This document shows, piece by piece, positions 35,860 to 44,004 of a stretch of DNA of 64,000 bases. Both the position numbers and the translations under genes were made by a program. The stretch spans positions 70,628 through 134,627 of the forward strand of contig JAJECC010000047.1 of NCBI GenBank assembly GCA_022822205.1, given 5' to 3'. Below the pieces are notes generated by a model. The model was not told the DNA's origin and searched no databases. It was given only the letters and a program-made list of their open reading frames with translations. Each line of letters opens with the position of its first letter. Position 1 is the first letter of the stretch. This DNA comes from Rhodospirillales bacterium. GTDB taxonomy: Bacteria > Pseudomonadota > Alphaproteobacteria > Rhodospirillales > UBA2165.

Positions 35860-37122
35860 ATGGACCACTTCGAATACCGCGACGGCGTCCTTCACGCCGA
35901 GAACGTGCCCCTCGACCGCATCGCCGATGAGGTCGGGACGCCGTTCTATTGCTATTCGACGGCCACCATCGAGCGGCATATCGGGGTCTTCATGGACGGC
36001 CTCGCGCCCCTCGACGCAACGGTGTGCTATTCGGTGAAGGCGAACTCCAATCTGTCGGTTCTGAAGATCCTCGCCGCAAACGGCGCCGGCGCCGACGTGG
36101 TTTCGGGCGGCGAACTCACCCGGGCCCTCAGGGCCGGCATGCCGCCCGGCAAGATCGTGTTTTCGGGCGTCGGCAAGACCGAGCCCGAAATCCGCCAGGC
36201 CATCCGGGCGGATATCCTGCAGATAAACGTCGAATCGGAACCTGAGCTCGAGGCCGTCAACCGGGTCGCTGGAGAACTCGGAAAGACGGCACGCGCCGCC
36301 GTCCGGCTCAATCCCGATATCGACGCCGGATCTCATGACAAAATCTCCACCGGACGCCGGGAGGACAAGTTCGGCGTCGAATGGACCCGGGCTCACGAAG
36401 TGTTTACCGCCGGCGCGGCCTTGCCGCATGTCGAGTTGGTCGGCCTCGCCATGCACATCGGCTCACAGCTTGCCGATCTCCAGCCCTACCGGGACGCCTT
36501 CACCCGGCTGCGCGACGTAACCGCGATGCTGCAGGCCGGCGGCTTTGAGATCCGGACCCTGGATCTCGGCGGCGGATTGGGCACCCCTTACGACGACACG
36601 CCGATGCCCAGCCCGGCCGAGTACGGCGCCATGGTACGGGAGGTCATCGGCGATCTCGGCTGCCGGTTCCTATTCGAACCGGGCCGCGTGATCGCCGGAA
36701 ATGCAGGCGTTCTGGTGAGTCGCGTGGTCTACGTCAAGGAAGGGGCCACGCGGCGGTTTCTAATCCTCGACGCGGCCATGAACGATCTCATCCGCCCGGC
36801 TTTGTACGACGCTTCGCATACCATCGTCCCAATCGCCGAATCGGCGGACAAGGAGCGCGAACCGGCGGATATCGTCGGTCCGGTCTGCGAGACCGGAGAT
36901 ACGTTCGGCGAACGGATTCCCATGCCGGACATGAATCCCGGCGATCTCGTGGCGTTTCGGACCGCGGGCGCCTACAGCGCGGTCATGGCGTCCACCTATA
37001 ATTCTCGCGCGCTGGTACCTGAAATATTGGTCAATGGCGATCAATTTGCGGTTGTCAGAGAACGCATAGAGGTAGACGATTACCTGGCCCGCGAGAGCAT
37101 TGCGCCCTGGCTAAACGGTTGA
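35860..37122 (+). CDS. lysA: Diaminopimelate decarboxylase
   Basis: 420 residues, fold III PLP enzyme. The PLP lysine is Lys60 in CYSVKANSN; other blocks are GSQLADLQPY after HI, GGGLGTPYD, and EPGRVIAGNAG, with PVCETGDTF in the C-terminal barrel. It decarboxylates meso-diaminopimelate to lysine. Length is typical. The gene follows the small lipoprotein gene by 26 bases. Confidence 0.97.
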   Translation: MDHFEYRDGVLHAENVPLDRIADEVGTPFYCYSTATIERHIGVFMDGLAPLDATVCYSVKANSNLSVLKILAANGAGADVVSGGELTRALRAGMPPGKIVFSGVGKTEPEIRQAIRADILQINVESEPELEAVNRVAGELGKTARAAVRLNPDIDAGSHDKISTGRREDKFGVEWTRAHEVFTAGAALPHVELVGLAMHIGSQLADLQPYRDAFTRLRDVTAMLQAGGFEIRTLDLGGGLGTPYDDTPMPSPAEYGAMVREVIGDLGCRFLFEPGRVIAGNAGVLVSRVVYVKEGATRRFLILDAAMNDLIRPALYDASHTIVPIAESADKEREPADIVGPVCETGDTFGERIPMPDMNPGDLVAFRTAGAYSAVMASTYNSRALVPEILVNGDQFAVVRERIEVDDYLARESIAPWLNG

Positions 37123-37227
37123 TCCGTTCGGGGCCCGGCGGGGGCATGGACTTCTGCGTGCCTATATGATGGCGAATTTGCGCCGCGCGACCGACGGAAG
37201 CCGGCCAAAAGGGACGTTAAGTCAGGC

Positions 37228-39690
37228 ATGAAAATCAAGCGTGGACCGCTATTCGGTTTATTTCTCGGGCTCGCACGGGCGGGCCTGCATTTCGAGGACC
37301 TGTGGCCGCGGCTGTGGCCTGCGGTCGGCCTGACGGGGCTGCTGCTTTCCCTGGCCCTGTTCGACGTCCTGCCGCTATTGCCCGTTTGGCTGCATGCCTT
37401 CATCGTCATCGCCTTTCTGGTGGCCATTGCCGGCCTGCTCCAACGGGTGGTGACCCGCGTGCCGGCCGTCGGTGATACCCGGGCCCGCCACCGGATCGAA
37501 ACCGATAGCGGCCTGGACCACCGGCCGCTCACCGCCCTCGACGACGAACTTGCAGCCGGATCGGACGACCCCGCCGCACAGGCGCTGTGGGCGGCCCATC
37601 GGCGCCGGATGGCCGAACGGGCCGGCGAACTCAGGCTGAATTTGCCGAAGGCCGGCCTGACCCGGCGGGACCCGTGGGCGGTTCGCGCCGGGCTGGCGCT
37701 GATCGTGCTGATCGGCTTTGTCGCCGCCGGCAATCAGTCGGTCGAGCGTATCTCCCGTGCACTGGTGCCACCCCTCGATTCGGGCGCCTTTCAGCAGCGC
37801 GTCGCCTATGACGTCTGGATAACGCCGCCCGCTTACACCCAGGTCGCGCCAATTTATTTCGGCACCGGCGAACGAGCCGAAAGCCCGGCCGCGGCGGCCG
37901 CCGCCCGGACCGTCCGCGTCCCCGCCGGCAGCACGGTGCTGGTTCAGGTCTCCGGCGGCGGACAGATACCGTCATTGCTCATCGACGAGACGGCGACCGA
38001 ACTCAACCGGGTCGAGGCCGACGGCTATCACCTGGAGACGGAAATTACCGAGGGATCGCGCCTCAGCCTTGAGCAAAAGGGCCGCGAATTGGCGGCTTGG
38101 GATATCGAGGTGATCGCCGACAAGGCACCGGTGGTGACCTTCACGGCGGCGCCCGAAACCAACAACGAACTCAAGCTTCGGCTGCCGTTCGAGGCGACGG
38201 ATGATTACGGTCTGAAGAGCGTCACCGCCTCCGTCCGCCGGCTTGATGGCGAGCCCATCCCGGACGGCGAAAGCGAAATTACCCTCCGCCTCCCCTTCCC
38301 GGGCGAGGGGTCCACCTCGGCCAAGGGAAAATCGACCCACGACCTGACCTCTCATGTGTGGGCGGGTCTGCCGGTGCTGGTTCACCTGATCGCCACCGAT
38401 GAGCGCGGCCAGACCGGCGTCGGCGCGGTGGAACCGGTGGTTCTTCCCGAACGCCACTTCACCCATGTCGTCGCCCGGGAACTGGTCGAGGTGCGAAAAC
38501 ACCTCAAAGCCACGAAACAAGGCCGGCTTCTCGGCGCCTTGAAGCTGGACAACATCAGCGACGAGCCCCACCGCTTCCAGGACAATACCTCGGCGTACCT
38601 GGCCATCCGGGTGGCGCGCGAACGTTTGGCGCGGGACAAAAAGACCGGCACGGTCTCGGGCGTTCAAAAGATGCTCTGGGATATCGCCCTGCAGCTTGAA
38701 GAAGGCTTGTCGGCATTGGCCGGCCGAGACCTCAGGGCGGCGCAGGAAGCCCTCCGCGAAGCGCTTGAGAACAACGCCAGCCTGGAGGAACTGGAGCGTT
38801 TGATGGACGAAGTCCAGCGGGCGCTGGAACGGTTCCTGTCGGCGCTGATGCAGCAGCTCGAACAAAACGGCGAACTGCCGCAGCTGGACCCCAACACGCA
38901 AACCATGACCAATGAGGAACTTCAGCGGATGCTGGACCGGGCGCGGGAACTGATGCGCCAGGGGAACCGGGATGCGGCGCGGGAAATGATGGCGCAGCTC
39001 CAGCGCATGCTGGAGAGCCTGCGGGGGTCCCAGGCCCGAAACCGACAGCAGCAGCGGCAGTCCCGCGAAGCGCAAGAGGCGATGCGCCGGCTTCAGGGCA
39101 TCATTCAACGCCAACAACGCCTCCTGGACGACACCTTCCGGCGCTCACAGGAAGGCGAGACCGGGGATGCGCCCCTCGAAGAAAGCCAGGAAGAGCAGGA
39201 AAGCATCCGCCGTCAGCTGGGCGAACTCATGCAGCGATTAGGCGAGATGATGGGGCAGGTTCCGCAAAACCTCGGCCAGGCGGAACGCTCCATGCGGCAA
39301 TCGGAGCAGGCGCTTGGTCAGGGCCAACCCTCGCAAGCGGTTGGTCCTCAGACCGAGGCGTTGGAAGCGCTGCGCCAGGGTGCCCAGAATGCCGCCCGGG
39401 CCCTCGCCCGGCGGCTGGGTCGCGGCAACCGGCTCGGGCGTTCGGGCCGGATCGGCCGCTTCCAGGGACCCGAGCTCAGAGGGCTGCGGCCCGGCAACAG
39501 GGATCCGTTCGGACGTCCGGCGGAAGAAGACGGCACTACCGGCACCGCCACCGGTAATGTCGATATCCCGAGCGAATCCGAAATTCAGCGCGCCCGGGAA
39601 ATCCTTGATGAGCTTCGCAGACGTGCCGGTGATCTTTGGCGGCCCGAACTGGAGTTGGAATACATCGAGCGCCTGCTCAAGCGTTTCTAG
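37228..39690 (+). CDS. TIGR02302/DUF4175 family membrane protein
   Basis: 820 residues. Two transmembrane segments lie near residues 28-75, another near 150-170 (AGLALIVLIGFVAAG). A periplasmic beta-rich part follows (about 180-420). From about 430 to 760 the protein is long, helical and very rich in Gln, Glu and Arg, for example MQQLEQNGELPQLDPN and RQQQRQSREAQEAMRR, so a coiled coil is likely. This order is that of the alphaproteobacterial TIGR02302 family (DUF4175), whose function is unknown. It often sits close to lysA and ftsEX as here. Confidence 0.85.
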   Translation: MKIKRGPLFGLFLGLARAGLHFEDLWPRLWPAVGLTGLLLSLALFDVLPLLPVWLHAFIVIAFLVAIAGLLQRVVTRVPAVGDTRARHRIETDSGLDHRPLTALDDELAAGSDDPAAQALWAAHRRRMAERAGELRLNLPKAGLTRRDPWAVRAGLALIVLIGFVAAGNQSVERISRALVPPLDSGAFQQRVAYDVWITPPAYTQVAPIYFGTGERAESPAAAAAARTVRVPAGSTVLVQVSGGGQIPSLLIDETATELNRVEADGYHLETEITEGSRLSLEQKGRELAAWDIEVIADKAPVVTFTAAPETNNELKLRLPFEATDDYGLKSVTASVRRLDGEPIPDGESEITLRLPFPGEGSTSAKGKSTHDLTSHVWAGLPVLVHLIATDERGQTGVGAVEPVVLPERHFTHVVARELVEVRKHLKATKQGRLLGALKLDNISDEPHRFQDNTSAYLAIRVARERLARDKKTGTVSGVQKMLWDIALQLEEGLSALAGRDLRAAQEALREALENNASLEELERLMDEVQRALERFLSALMQQLEQNGELPQLDPNTQTMTNEELQRMLDRARELMRQGNRDAAREMMAQLQRMLESLRGSQARNRQQQRQSREAQEAMRRLQGIIQRQQRLLDDTFRRSQEGETGDAPLEESQEEQESIRRQLGELMQRLGEMMGQVPQNLGQAERSMRQSEQALGQGQPSQAVGPQTEALEALRQGAQNAARALARRLGRGNRLGRSGRIGRFQGPELRGLRPGNRDPFGRPAEEDGTTGTATGNVDIPSESEIQRAREILDELRRRAGDLWRPELELEYIERLLKRF

Positions 39691-39774
39691 AGCGGATTCC
39701 GGGTCTCGGTCTTGCGAATTACGTGCAGGCCATCCGTTAAGGCCGCACCAAGGCGGGCGGTCGGATATTGCCGC

Positions 39775-40554
39775 CTACCGGGCCAGGACCTCTTCGTCGG
39801 TGAACCGGACATCGGCCCGCCGCGCCGTGGGCGGCGGATTGTCGAATCGCCCGGTGAACTCGAAACTTTCCTCGGGCGCCAACTCATCCTTCGCCGGAAG
39901 GACATTCAGATGCCGGACTTCGTTGCCCGCCGCATCGGCCAATGAAATTCGAATCACCGGCACCATCCGAGGCTTGTCGGAGACGTTGGTGATGGTTCCC
40001 TTCACCTGAATCCATTTCTCATCTCCCTCGGCTTCCCGGGTCGGCAGACCGAGGTTGATACGCAGGCCGGCACCTAGTGCTTGGCCGAGGCCAACCAGCG
40101 CGTAAACGCCCGCCAGACCAGGGACCAATGAGACAATGGGACCACGGGCGAACACCAAGCCCAGCAGGACAATGACAACGGCGCCGACCGCCGCCAGCGA
40201 TACCCAGAGTCCATGGCGGCCGGTTTCCTGCGCGCCGACAACGGCAACGGGCTCGGAATATACCTTAGAGATTGGGACCGGGTCCGGAGTGTCATCGGGC
40301 TCGGCGGCAGGCGCAGGGTCAGTTGCGGCGGCGTCCTCCGGGGGCGGCGGTTGCCGCGGATAGGGGTCCGGCTCCGGATAACCAGGCGGCGGATATCCCG
40401 GCGGCGGCGGGACGGGCTGGGTTGCCGGATCGGCGATTCGCGCCTGAAGCCACTGGTGACCACAATTGGTGCAGCGGACCAACCTACCTTGATCGCCGAA
40501 CGAGGAACCGTCGACGTCGTATGACGTCGAGCAGGACGGACAGGTGATGCGCAT
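39775..40554 (-). CDS. Zinc-ribbon (MJ0042) and DUF3426 membrane protein
   Basis: 259 residues. The first 40 residues form a zinc ribbon: MRITCPSC...CTNCGHQW, two CxxC pairs, the MJ0042/TIGR02098 pattern. A Pro-rich linker (PPPPGYPPPGYPEPDPYP) is followed by one transmembrane segment (about residues 115-137) and a DUF3426 domain (INLGLP, KWIQVKGTITNVSDKPRMVP). Function is unknown; the location next to ftsE is conserved in alphaproteobacteria. It is divergent from ftsE and convergent with the DUF4175-like gene. Confidence 0.9.
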   Translation of the reverse strand: MRITCPSCSTSYDVDGSSFGDQGRLVRCTNCGHQWLQARIADPATQPVPPPPGYPPPGYPEPDPYPRQPPPPEDAAATDPAPAAEPDDTPDPVPISKVYSEPVAVVGAQETGRHGLWVSLAAVGAVVIVLLGLVFARGPIVSLVPGLAGVYALVGLGQALGAGLRINLGLPTREAEGDEKWIQVKGTITNVSDKPRMVPVIRISLADAAGNEVRHLNVLPAKDELAPEESFEFTGRFDNPPPTARRADVRFTDEEVLAR

Positions 40555-40747
40555 TGCCGCAAGTTCTTTTGAATGTTCAACTACTTATAGGTAAATGCCG
40601 ATTTAATCGCAACCTTGCCCCGGAGGTCCGAAAGGGTATTGAAACTCGGCCCGGCCGCCAAGAGCTTGTGCCGCGTCGCCCTGGACGAGACATTTGACGC
40701 CGTGCCATTCTGCGGCGACCAAACCAACGAACCGAGTTCCGCGACAC

Positions 40748-41470
40748 ATGGATGAAATCGTCCGATTTCAAACCGTCGGCCTGCGCTACGGGATGGGCCC
40801 CGAAGTGTTGCAGGACCTGTCCTTCACCCTGACCCCGGGCTCGTTCCATTTCCTTACGGGTGAAAGCGGCGCCGGAAAGTCGTCCTTGATGCGCCTGATG
40901 TACCTGGCGAAAAAACCGACCCGTGGTTCCGTGTCCCTCTTCGGCCGCGACATCGCCTCCCTCCGCCACGACGATTATCCGACGCTACGCCGCCGCATCG
41001 GTGTGGTGTTCCAGGAATTCCGCCTCCTGTCCCATCAAACCGCGTTCGACAATGTCGCTCTGCCGCTGCGGGTATCCGGCATGAGGGAAAAGGAGATCAA
41101 GAAACATGTAGAGGAACTGCTCACCTGGGTCGGGCTGGAAGAGAATATGGCCGCATGGCCGGAGACGCTGTCCGGCGGCCAGCAGCAGCGCGTCGCCATC
41201 GCCCGGGCGGTGATCGCCCAACCCAGGCTGTTGCTCGCCGATGAACCGACGGGAAATGTGGATGACCGCATTGCCGCGCGTCTGCTCCATCTGTTCGAGG
41301 AGTTGAACAGGCTTGGCACGACGGTGGTTATCGCCACCCACAACAAGAGCCTCATCTCTTCCTCGCTGCACCCGATCATGCATCTTGACGGTGGCCGCCT
41401 TTCCATCGAGGACAGGGAGTCCGAACCGGCCGCGACGGTGGAAACCCTGCCCCGCTTGGGGAGGCTATGA
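40748..41470 (+). CDS. ftsE: Cell division ATP-binding protein FtsE
   Basis: 240 residues from ATG 40748. Walker A is GESGAGKSS (38-46), signature LSGGQQQ (141-147), Walker B LLLADEP (161-167). FtsE drives FtsX in the divisome; the pair controls EnvC-type activators of amidases in the periplasm, and an EnvC-like protein is encoded at 15.4 kb. Overlaps ftsX by four bases (ATGA). The 193-base region upstream holds the divergent promoters; no boxes were assigned. Confidence 0.95.
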   Translation: MDEIVRFQTVGLRYGMGPEVLQDLSFTLTPGSFHFLTGESGAGKSSLMRLMYLAKKPTRGSVSLFGRDIASLRHDDYPTLRRRIGVVFQEFRLLSHQTAFDNVALPLRVSGMREKEIKKHVEELLTWVGLEENMAAWPETLSGGQQQRVAIARAVIAQPRLLLADEPTGNVDDRIAARLLHLFEELNRLGTTVVIATHNKSLISSSLHPIMHLDGGRLSIEDRESEPAATVETLPRLGRL

Positions 41471-42360
41471 CCATGGCGCTCCTGAGCCGCCGGACCGATT
41501 TGCCCTTCGAGCGCGACGATTCCAGCCGCTACCTCCCTTGGCTCACCGCGTTCATGGTATTCCTGGCCTCTCTGACATTGGCCGGGGTTTTTGCGCTCAG
41601 TGACCTCGCGAGCACATGGGACAAGGGTCTCTCCGAAACCCTGACGGTTCAACTCCCGGCGGGCGAGGACGAGCGCACCGATGAGCGGCGCGCCGCCGCG
41701 GCAATCAAAATTCTCGAGGCAGCCGAGGGGGTCGAAGAGGTTACCCTGCTGCCGCCGCGCCAAGTCCGCGATCTGTTGAAACCATGGCTCGGCGCCGCCG
41801 CGGATGCGAGCCGGCTGCCGCTGCCTCAAATCATCGATGTAGAGATCGATCGGGACGGTATACCGGCCCTCGCCACTCTCACCGAACAGCTCCGGCGGGC
41901 CGTGCCCGGTGCGGCCGTCGACGATCACGGCGCCTGGATGTCCGGCTTCCTGCGGGCGCTGCGCTCTGCCGAAGCAATCGGGGTGTTGATTTTCCTGCTT
42001 GTCGGCGTGGCAACCGCCGGCACCATCGTCTTCACCACCCGGGCCGGGCTCGGCGTCCATCGGGAAGTAATCGAGGTCATGCACCTCACCGGCGCCCATG
42101 ACCGATACATCGCCGCCCAGTTTGCCGTTCGGTCCATGATGCTCGGCCTGCGCGGCGCGGCGATGGGAATCAGTTCGGCGGCAATGGTGCTGATCGCGTT
42201 GGGGGTGTTGGTGGAGTTCCAGGGATTTGGGGTGCTGCCGGGGGTCGATTTGAGCCTCGGCGCCTGGATTGCCGTTGTCCTCCTGCTGCCGGCAACCGGT
42301 CTGCTGGCCTGGTTGACGGCGCGGATAACGGTGCTCCGCTCCCTCGCCCGCATGGTCTAG
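41467..42360 (+). CDS. ftsX: Cell division protein FtsX
   Basis: 297 residues. A cytoplasmic N-terminus is followed by TM1 (about 18-38), a large periplasmic loop (about 40-170; TVQLPAGEDERTDERRAAAA), and three more membrane segments (about 175-200, 225-250, 265-285). This is the FtsX/permease layout, with the periplasmic loop as the contact for murein hydrolase activators. ATG 41467 overlaps the ftsE stop, confirming the pair. Confidence 0.93.
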   Translation: MTMALLSRRTDLPFERDDSSRYLPWLTAFMVFLASLTLAGVFALSDLASTWDKGLSETLTVQLPAGEDERTDERRAAAAIKILEAAEGVEEVTLLPPRQVRDLLKPWLGAAADASRLPLPQIIDVEIDRDGIPALATLTEQLRRAVPGAAVDDHGAWMSGFLRALRSAEAIGVLIFLLVGVATAGTIVFTTRAGLGVHREVIEVMHLTGAHDRYIAAQFAVRSMMLGLRGAAMGISSAAMVLIALGVLVEFQGFGVLPGVDLSLGAWIAVVLLLPATGLLAWLTARITVLRSLARMV

Positions 42361-42371
42361 GCCGTTCGAAG

Positions 42372-42998
42372 ATGGCACAACGAAGGACAACGCAACGAAA
42401 AGTCGCCGGTCTTGTGGCCCTGGCCGGCCTGCTGATCGTCGGCTTCTGGATTGCCGGGCTGTTACTTTTTTTCCGATCCATTCCCGCATCGCCGCCAAAT
42501 GCCGTAACAACCACCGACGCCATCGTCGTCCTGACCGGCGGCAGCGGACGGCTGGACAAGGGCCTCGACTTGCTGGCCGCAAAACGGGCGCAGAAACTGT
42601 TTGTATCCGGCGTCTATCGGGGTGTGGATGTGGCCCGATTGCTGGAAATTTCGCGGCGATTGCCGGAGGATTTCATTTGCTGCGTCACGGTTGGCCATTC
42701 GGCGGTCAGCACCTCCGGTAATGCGACCGAGACGGCGGCGTGGATCGAACGCAATGGATATCGCTCTCTGTCCCTGGTGACCGCCAACTACCACATGCCG
42801 CGCAGTATGCTCGAGTTTCGCCACACCATGCCGGAAATTGTTATCGTCCCCCACCCGGTGTTCCCTGAACAGTTCAAGCGGGAGCGCTGGTGGGCGTGGC
42901 CCGGCAGCGCGTCATTGGTGATTACCGAATACATGAAGTTCACTCTGGCCTGGATAAGGCACGCGGTCGGCGGATTGGCGCCCGGCGGGGTTGGTTGA
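42372..42998 (+). CDS. YdcF/DUF218 family protein
   Basis: 208 residues. One N-terminal membrane segment (about 11-34), then the DUF218 core: DAIVVLTGGSGRLDKGLDLL, LFVSGV, and NATETAAWIE followed by LVTANYHMPRSM. Family members are implicated in envelope processes (ElyC, SanA), with vancomycin- or cell-wall-related phenotypes in E. coli, but the reaction is not known. The core faces the periplasm if the N-terminus is a signal anchor. The gene sits between ftsX and plsC, as in many alphaproteobacteria. Confidence 0.88.
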   Translation: MAQRRTTQRKVAGLVALAGLLIVGFWIAGLLLFFRSIPASPPNAVTTTDAIVVLTGGSGRLDKGLDLLAAKRAQKLFVSGVYRGVDVARLLEISRRLPEDFICCVTVGHSAVSTSGNATETAAWIERNGYRSLSLVTANYHMPRSMLEFRHTMPEIVIVPHPVFPEQFKRERWWAWPGSASLVITEYMKFTLAWIRHAVGGLAPGGVG

Positions 42999-43005
42999 AC
43001 GGCGC

Positions 43006-43734
43006 ATGACCTTCATCCGTTCGATCGTCTTCAACCTGCTCTATTTCGGCTGGACCGCGGCCCTGATGCTGAGCCTGTGGACGCTGATGCCGTTTTCGCG
43101 GCGAACGTTCCGCAAGGGCATCCGGCTGTGGTCGGTCGGCAGCGACTGGTTGCTCGGGAACGTCATTGGAACCCGGATCGAAATCCGGGGACGGGAACGT
43201 GTCCCTGACAAGCCGGTCATCTTTGCCGCCAAGCATCAGTCGGCCTGGGACACCATGGCGTTCCTCAAGCTGAATGCCGGGAACGCCTACGTGATGAAGA
43301 TGGAACTCTTGAGGATTCCGCTCTGGGGCTGGTACATGCGGAAGGCGGACCACGCGGTCATCGATCGCGAGGGCGGTATCTCCGCTCTGCGGGCGCTGAC
43401 CGATCAGGTCGGCCGCATCATCGGCGACGGCCGCTCGGTGGTGATCTTCCCCGAAGGCACGCGCGTGCCGCCCGGTGAAACCGGCCGCTACTTCCCCGGG
43501 ATCGCGGCTCTCGCGGCCCGCATCGATACCGAGGTGGTGCCGGTTGCGGTCAATTCGGGCGTGTTCTGGGGCCGGCGACAGTTCGTGAAGCGCCCGGGAA
43601 CCATCGTTCTCGAATTCCTCGAGCCCATGCCGAAGGGCCTCGAACGCCGGCCGTTCATGGAGGAACTGGAAAGACGAATCGAGACCGCCAGCCGCCGCCT
43701 CGAGGAAGAAGCATCCCGGGCCGGCACCCGATAG
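43006..43734 (+). CDS. plsC: 1-acyl-sn-glycerol-3-phosphate acyltransferase
   Basis: 242 residues from ATG 43006 (TTG 42991 is possible and would overlap the previous stop). The HX4D catalytic motif is His77-QSAW-Asp82, and PEGTRVPPG is the substrate-binding block, with an N-terminal hydrophobic anchor (about 10-30). It adds the second acyl chain to lysophosphatidic acid in phospholipid synthesis at the inner membrane. Length is typical for PlsC. Confidence 0.92.
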   Translation: MTFIRSIVFNLLYFGWTAALMLSLWTLMPFSRRTFRKGIRLWSVGSDWLLGNVIGTRIEIRGRERVPDKPVIFAAKHQSAWDTMAFLKLNAGNAYVMKMELLRIPLWGWYMRKADHAVIDREGGISALRALTDQVGRIIGDGRSVVIFPEGTRVPPGETGRYFPGIAALAARIDTEVVPVAVNSGVFWGRRQFVKRPGTIVLEFLEPMPKGLERRPFMEELERRIETASRRLEEEASRAGTR

Positions 43735-43741
43735 CCGCCCG

Positions 43742-43786
43742 TGTGGATAATCCGGTGGAAAGTCACTGCCGGAACATCGTGGATAA
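43742..43786. promoter_or_regulatory. Pair of DnaA boxes upstream of nrdJ
   Basis: TGTGGATAA at 43742-43750 is a perfect reverse-oriented match to the DnaA box TTATCCACA. CGTGGATAA at 43778-43786 matches at 8 of 9 positions in the same orientation, 36 bases downstream. They lie at the start of the 270-base gap between plsC and nrdJ, which otherwise is AT-richer than its surroundings and holds no gene. Confidence 0.55.
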
Positions 43787-44004
43787 GGGGGAAAGCCCAA
43801 ATTTCGTAATGATTATAAGCCTCTAGCCGATATGAGTCAGGGGATGGAATGGTGGAAACAAAACAAGAACTTTTAGTTGACCGGTTTCCATGGCTTGCCT
43901 AGAATATATGCGGCTGGCAGCATAACTCATTGAAATTAAATAATTTTAGTGGGCAAAAGGCTTATCTGCCGGCCGCTCCGGATTGATCGGCGGGACGTGT
44001 CCAC

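Noticed and set aside
43900-43960. NrdR box before nrdJ
   Set aside because: A partial AGAATATATGC is present, but no second box at the required spacing and no match to the ACAC...GTGT ends.
43735-44004. Chromosomal replication origin around the DnaA boxes
   Set aside because: Only two boxes are present, the AT-rich part is short, and the flanking genes (plsC, nrdJ) are not origin markers. A regulatory role is simpler.
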